From assembly GCF_902499075.1 (NCBI RefSeq), contig NZ_CABVPP010000001.1, positions 434,001 through 498,000 of the forward strand: 64,000 nt of DNA. The letters run 5' to 3'. The stretch comes from Burkholderia pseudomultivorans. GTDB taxonomy: Bacteria; Pseudomonadota; Gammaproteobacteria; Burkholderiales; Burkholderiaceae. Shown here piece by piece: positions 61,610 through 64,000 of the stretch. The notes under the pieces are model-generated. The model searched no databases, was not told the origin of the DNA, and was given only the letters and a program-made list of their open reading frames with translations. Made by a program: the position numbers and the translations under genes. How positions within the stretch are numbered: position 1 is the first letter of the stretch; every line of letters begins with the position of its first letter.

Positions 61610-62479
61610 ATGCCACACACTCACTACACCACGCTTATCTCCGCGACCAATCTTGCCGAGCGGCTTGCCGCCGCGCCCGCCAGCGTCGCGCTGTTCGACT
61701 GCCGCTTCGATCTCGCCGATCCCGGCGCGGGCGAAGCCGCCTATGCCGCCGGCCATCTTCCGGGCGCGCAATACCTTCACCTCGACCGCGACCTGTCGGG
61801 CCGCAAGACGGGCACCAACGGCCGCCATCCGCTGCCGAGCCGCGACGCGCTCGCGCTGCTGCTTGCGAACCGCGGCCTGAAGCAGGGCCAGCAGGTCGTC
61901 GCGTACGACGCGCAAGGCGGCGCCTATGCGGCGCGGCTGTGGTGGCTGCTGCGCTGGCTCGGGCACGATTCGGTCGCGGTGCTCGACGGCGGCCTGCAGG
62001 CCTGGGAAGCGGCCGGCCAGCCGCTGACGACCGACGTGCCGCAGCCGGCTGCGGGCGACTTCCGCGCTGCGGCGCCGCTCGAATCGACGGTCGATGCGGC
62101 GACCGTGCTCGCGAACCTGAGCGCGCCGACCCGTATCGTGATCGACGCGCGCGCGCCGGACCGCTACCGCGGCGAAAACGAAACGATCGATCGTGTCGGC
62201 GGCCACATTCCCGGCGCGCGCAACCGGTTCTTCAAGGACAACCTGACGGCCGACGGCCGCTTCAAGACCGGCCACGAACTGCGCGAAACGTTCACCGCGC
62301 TGCTGGCCGGCACCGAGCCGAATCGCGTGATTCTGCAATGCGGCTCCGGCGTAACCGCGTGCCACAACGCGCTCGCGCTCGAGGTCGCGGGGCTGCACGG
62401 CGCATCGCTGTATCCGGGCTCGTGGAGCGAATGGAGCGCCGATCCGTCGCGGCCGATCGCGACCGGCCCGACGCCGTAA
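61610..62479 (+). CDS. two-domain sulfurtransferase (3-mercaptopyruvate type)
   Basis: A 289-residue tandem-rhodanese enzyme. The first domain is inactive (VVAYDAQGGAYAARLWW in the loop position), while the second carries the active loop CGSGVTACH; CG(S)G(V)T is characteristic of 3-mercaptopyruvate sulfurtransferases, whereas thiosulfate enzymes have CRKG. GGGAG lies 6 bp before the ATG. Confidence 0.9.
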   Translation: MPHTHYTTLISATNLAERLAAAPASVALFDCRFDLADPGAGEAAYAAGHLPGAQYLHLDRDLSGRKTGTNGRHPLPSRDALALLLANRGLKQGQQVVAYDAQGGAYAARLWWLLRWLGHDSVAVLDGGLQAWEAAGQPLTTDVPQPAAGDFRAAAPLESTVDAATVLANLSAPTRIVIDARAPDRYRGENETIDRVGGHIPGARNRFFKDNLTADGRFKTGHELRETFTALLAGTEPNRVILQCGSGVTACHNALALEVAGLHGASLYPGSWSEWSADPSRPIATGPTP

Positions 62480-62531
62480 CGCGCAGGCGCGGCGCCATGA
62501 CGAAGCGGCGGCCCGGGCCGCCGCTGGTCGT

Positions 62532-63407
62532 TTACATCACGCCGTACTTGTGGAACCACGCGATCGCGCGCTTCCAGCCGTCCTCGGCATCGCCCTTCAC
62601 ATAGCTCGGCCGGTAGTCCGCGAAGAACGCGTGGCCGGCGTCGGGATAGACGACGATTTCCGATTCGCGCGCGCGTGCCGAGTCGCTCATCTGAATCGCC
62701 TTGCGCATGTCCGCGAGCGACGCCTGCGTGATGTTCGTGTCCTTCTCGCCATACAGGCCGAGCACCGGCACCTTCAGCGACGACGCGTGATCGACCGGGT
62801 TGAACGGCGTCATCTCGTCGGTCTTGCCTTCGACGAAGCCGTACCACGCGACGGCCGCGCGCACGTGCGGATTGTGCTCCGCATACAGCCACGCCTGACG
62901 GCCGCCCCAGCAGAACCCGGTCACGCCGAGCCGCGTCAGGTCGCCGCCGTTCTTGCCGGCCCACGCGACGGTCGCGTCGAGATCCTCGGTGACCTGCCGG
63001 TCCGGCACCTTGCTGATGATGTTCTCGTAGAGATCCTTGATCGTCGGATACTTCGCCGCATTGCCCTGCCGCGCGAACAGGTCGGGCGCGATCGCGAGAT
63101 AGCCGAGCTTCGCGAGGCGGCGGCAGATGTCGGCAATGTGCGCGTGCACGCCGAAGATCTCGTGGATCACGATCACGACCGGCAGGTTCGTCTTGTCCTT
63201 CGGCTGCGCGCGATACGCGGGCACGCTCGCGTCGCCGGAGCGGATCTCGACGGTGTCGACGTCCAGCCCTTCGCTGTCGGTCGTGATCGTCTGCGCCGAC
63301 ACGGGCAGCACGGCCGCCGCGAAGGTGCCGCCCAGCGCGGCCTGCATGAACTTGCGACGCGAGAACGGAACGTGGGGAACCAGGCTGTCGACTTCGGGTT
63401 TCAACAT
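62532..63407 (-). CDS. Tat-exported dienelactone hydrolase
   Basis: A 291-residue alpha/beta hydrolase of the carboxymethylenebutenolidase family. The N-terminus is a Tat signal (FSRRKFMQAALGG). The Cys nucleophile elbow is GFCWGGRQAWL, and the acid and His lie in YPDAGHAFFADYRPSY. GAGGAG precedes the ATG at 63407. Physiological substrate unknown; export suggests a role in the periplasm. Confidence 0.9.
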   Translation of the reverse strand: MLKPEVDSLVPHVPFSRRKFMQAALGGTFAAAVLPVSAQTITTDSEGLDVDTVEIRSGDASVPAYRAQPKDKTNLPVVIVIHEIFGVHAHIADICRRLAKLGYLAIAPDLFARQGNAAKYPTIKDLYENIISKVPDRQVTEDLDATVAWAGKNGGDLTRLGVTGFCWGGRQAWLYAEHNPHVRAAVAWYGFVEGKTDEMTPFNPVDHASSLKVPVLGLYGEKDTNITQASLADMRKAIQMSDSARARESEIVVYPDAGHAFFADYRPSYVKGDAEDGWKRAIAWFHKYGVM

Positions 63408-63612
63408 GAATGCACTCCTCGATTGAGCGCCGTCGTCGCGGCCCGGGATTCGACGCGACGCGGCATCGCACCGGCGCGCGGTGCGGATGTTGCGGCGGTT
63501 GGCACCCCGCCGCAAACGGAAACCCGGACAAGATGCCCAATAATCCGTTGTTGCGTCAACTGTCAGATATGTAAGACTCGATTACGACGCGTCGAGCAGC
63601 CCGCACATACGG

Positions 63613-64000
63613 TCAGTGCAGCTTCACCCGCGGCAGCGTCGTGCGCCGCAGCCAGTGCGCAACCGTATCGAGCATCATCCGCGGATAACCGTGCAGCGCC
63701 GCGATATGCAGCCGGTACAGCGACATGTACATGAAGCGCGCGAACAGCCCCTCGATCAGCATGTTGCCGCCGATCAGCCCGCCCATCAGGTTGCCGACCG
63801 CGCTGAAATGGCCGAGCGACACCAGCGAGCCGAAATCGCGATAGGTGAACTCGGGCAGCGGACGCCCGTCGAGCCGGCATCCGATCGCCTTCAGCAGGAA
63901 GCTCGCCTGCTGGTGCGCGGCCTGCGCGCGCGGCGGCACGTTGCGCTCGTTGCCGGGCCATACGCATGCCGCGCAATCGCCGAGCGCGAATATGTTGTCG
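63613..64000 (-). CDS. type II NADH dehydrogenase-like flavoprotein, C-terminal part (cut by window edge)
   Basis: The frame runs off the right edge, so only the last 128 residues are seen. It begins at DNIFALGDCAAC, the second FAD-contact motif of NDH-2 enzymes, and continues with VPPRAQAAHQQASFLLKAI and a C-terminal hydrophobic, membrane-associating region (GNLMGGLIGGNMLIEGLFARFMYM). It probably oxidises NADH and passes electrons to quinone. Confidence 0.85.
   Translation of the reverse strand, partial: DNIFALGDCAACVWPGNERNVPPRAQAAHQQASFLLKAIGCRLDGRPLPEFTYRDFGSLVSLGHFSAVGNLMGGLIGGNMLIEGLFARFMYMSLYRLHIAALHGYPRMMLDTVAHWLRRTTLPRVKLH

Overview
The window is a GC-rich chromosome typical of Burkholderia (probably the B. 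cepacia complex), interrupted by one visibly AT-richer element of about 37.8 kb. The genus call rests on the rpsU / yqeY / dnaG / rpoD block, the codon use and the RND-type and MFS transporter content. No species call is possible from sequence reading alone.

Left flank (1-10149): a DHA2 drug exporter with its NodT-type outer-membrane lipoprotein, a D-Ala-D-Ala carboxypeptidase-like serine hydrolase, a DUF3300 lipoprotein with a Gln-rich tail, a LysR regulator, a dicarboxylate-carrier remnant, a periplasmic substrate-binding protein and a metabolite:H+ symporter. A terminator and the 3' half of a tRNA-Ile2(CAU) gene follow.

Element (10150-47987): it lies between two copies of the 9-bp core TTATGAGTC, in the anticodon loop of that tRNA gene. 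The tRNA 3' half is at the left junction and the 5' half at the right junction. Just inside the right end is a complete but different tRNA-Ile2-like gene (47763-47840), which probably replaces the one destroyed. Left to right the element holds: a tyrosine integrase and an excisionase-like protein; an XRE repressor beside a lipoprotein; an orphan DotA/TraY-family type IVB secretion protein; a minus-strand block of small unknown genes including a PD-(D/E)XK nuclease-like protein; a 1.2-kb gene-free region with a 49-bp inverted repeat and repeated CCCGWAGGG motifs, followed by a RepL-like initiator; a HEPN-like pair; a DUF6402 protein with an overlapping membrane partner; a MobF relaxase-helicase with two accessory genes and a probable oriT region; ribbon-helix-helix, ankyrin and broken repeat-protein genes; a membrane-tethered ClpX-type zinc finger; a solitary DNA methyltransferase; and, next to the replacement tRNA, a three-gene operon of CD-NTase, S-4TM effector and trypsin-like protease. 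The whole looks like an integrated mobilizable plasmid or integrative mobilizable element. It has a relaxase and an initiator but no complete secretion apparatus and no coupling protein. The protease-bearing CBASS-like operon is the best candidate for an unusual system.

Right flank (47988-64000): the tRNA 5' half, then rpoD, dnaG, yqeY and rpsU (all minus strand), a YhiN-type flavoprotein, tsaD, folE2, the dxs-ispA-xseB isoprenoid cluster, a Rieske oxygenase, a 3-mercaptopyruvate-type sulfurtransferase, a Tat-exported dienelactone hydrolase and the C-terminal part of a type II NADH dehydrogenase cut by the window edge. All family assignments come from reading motifs; no database search was run.
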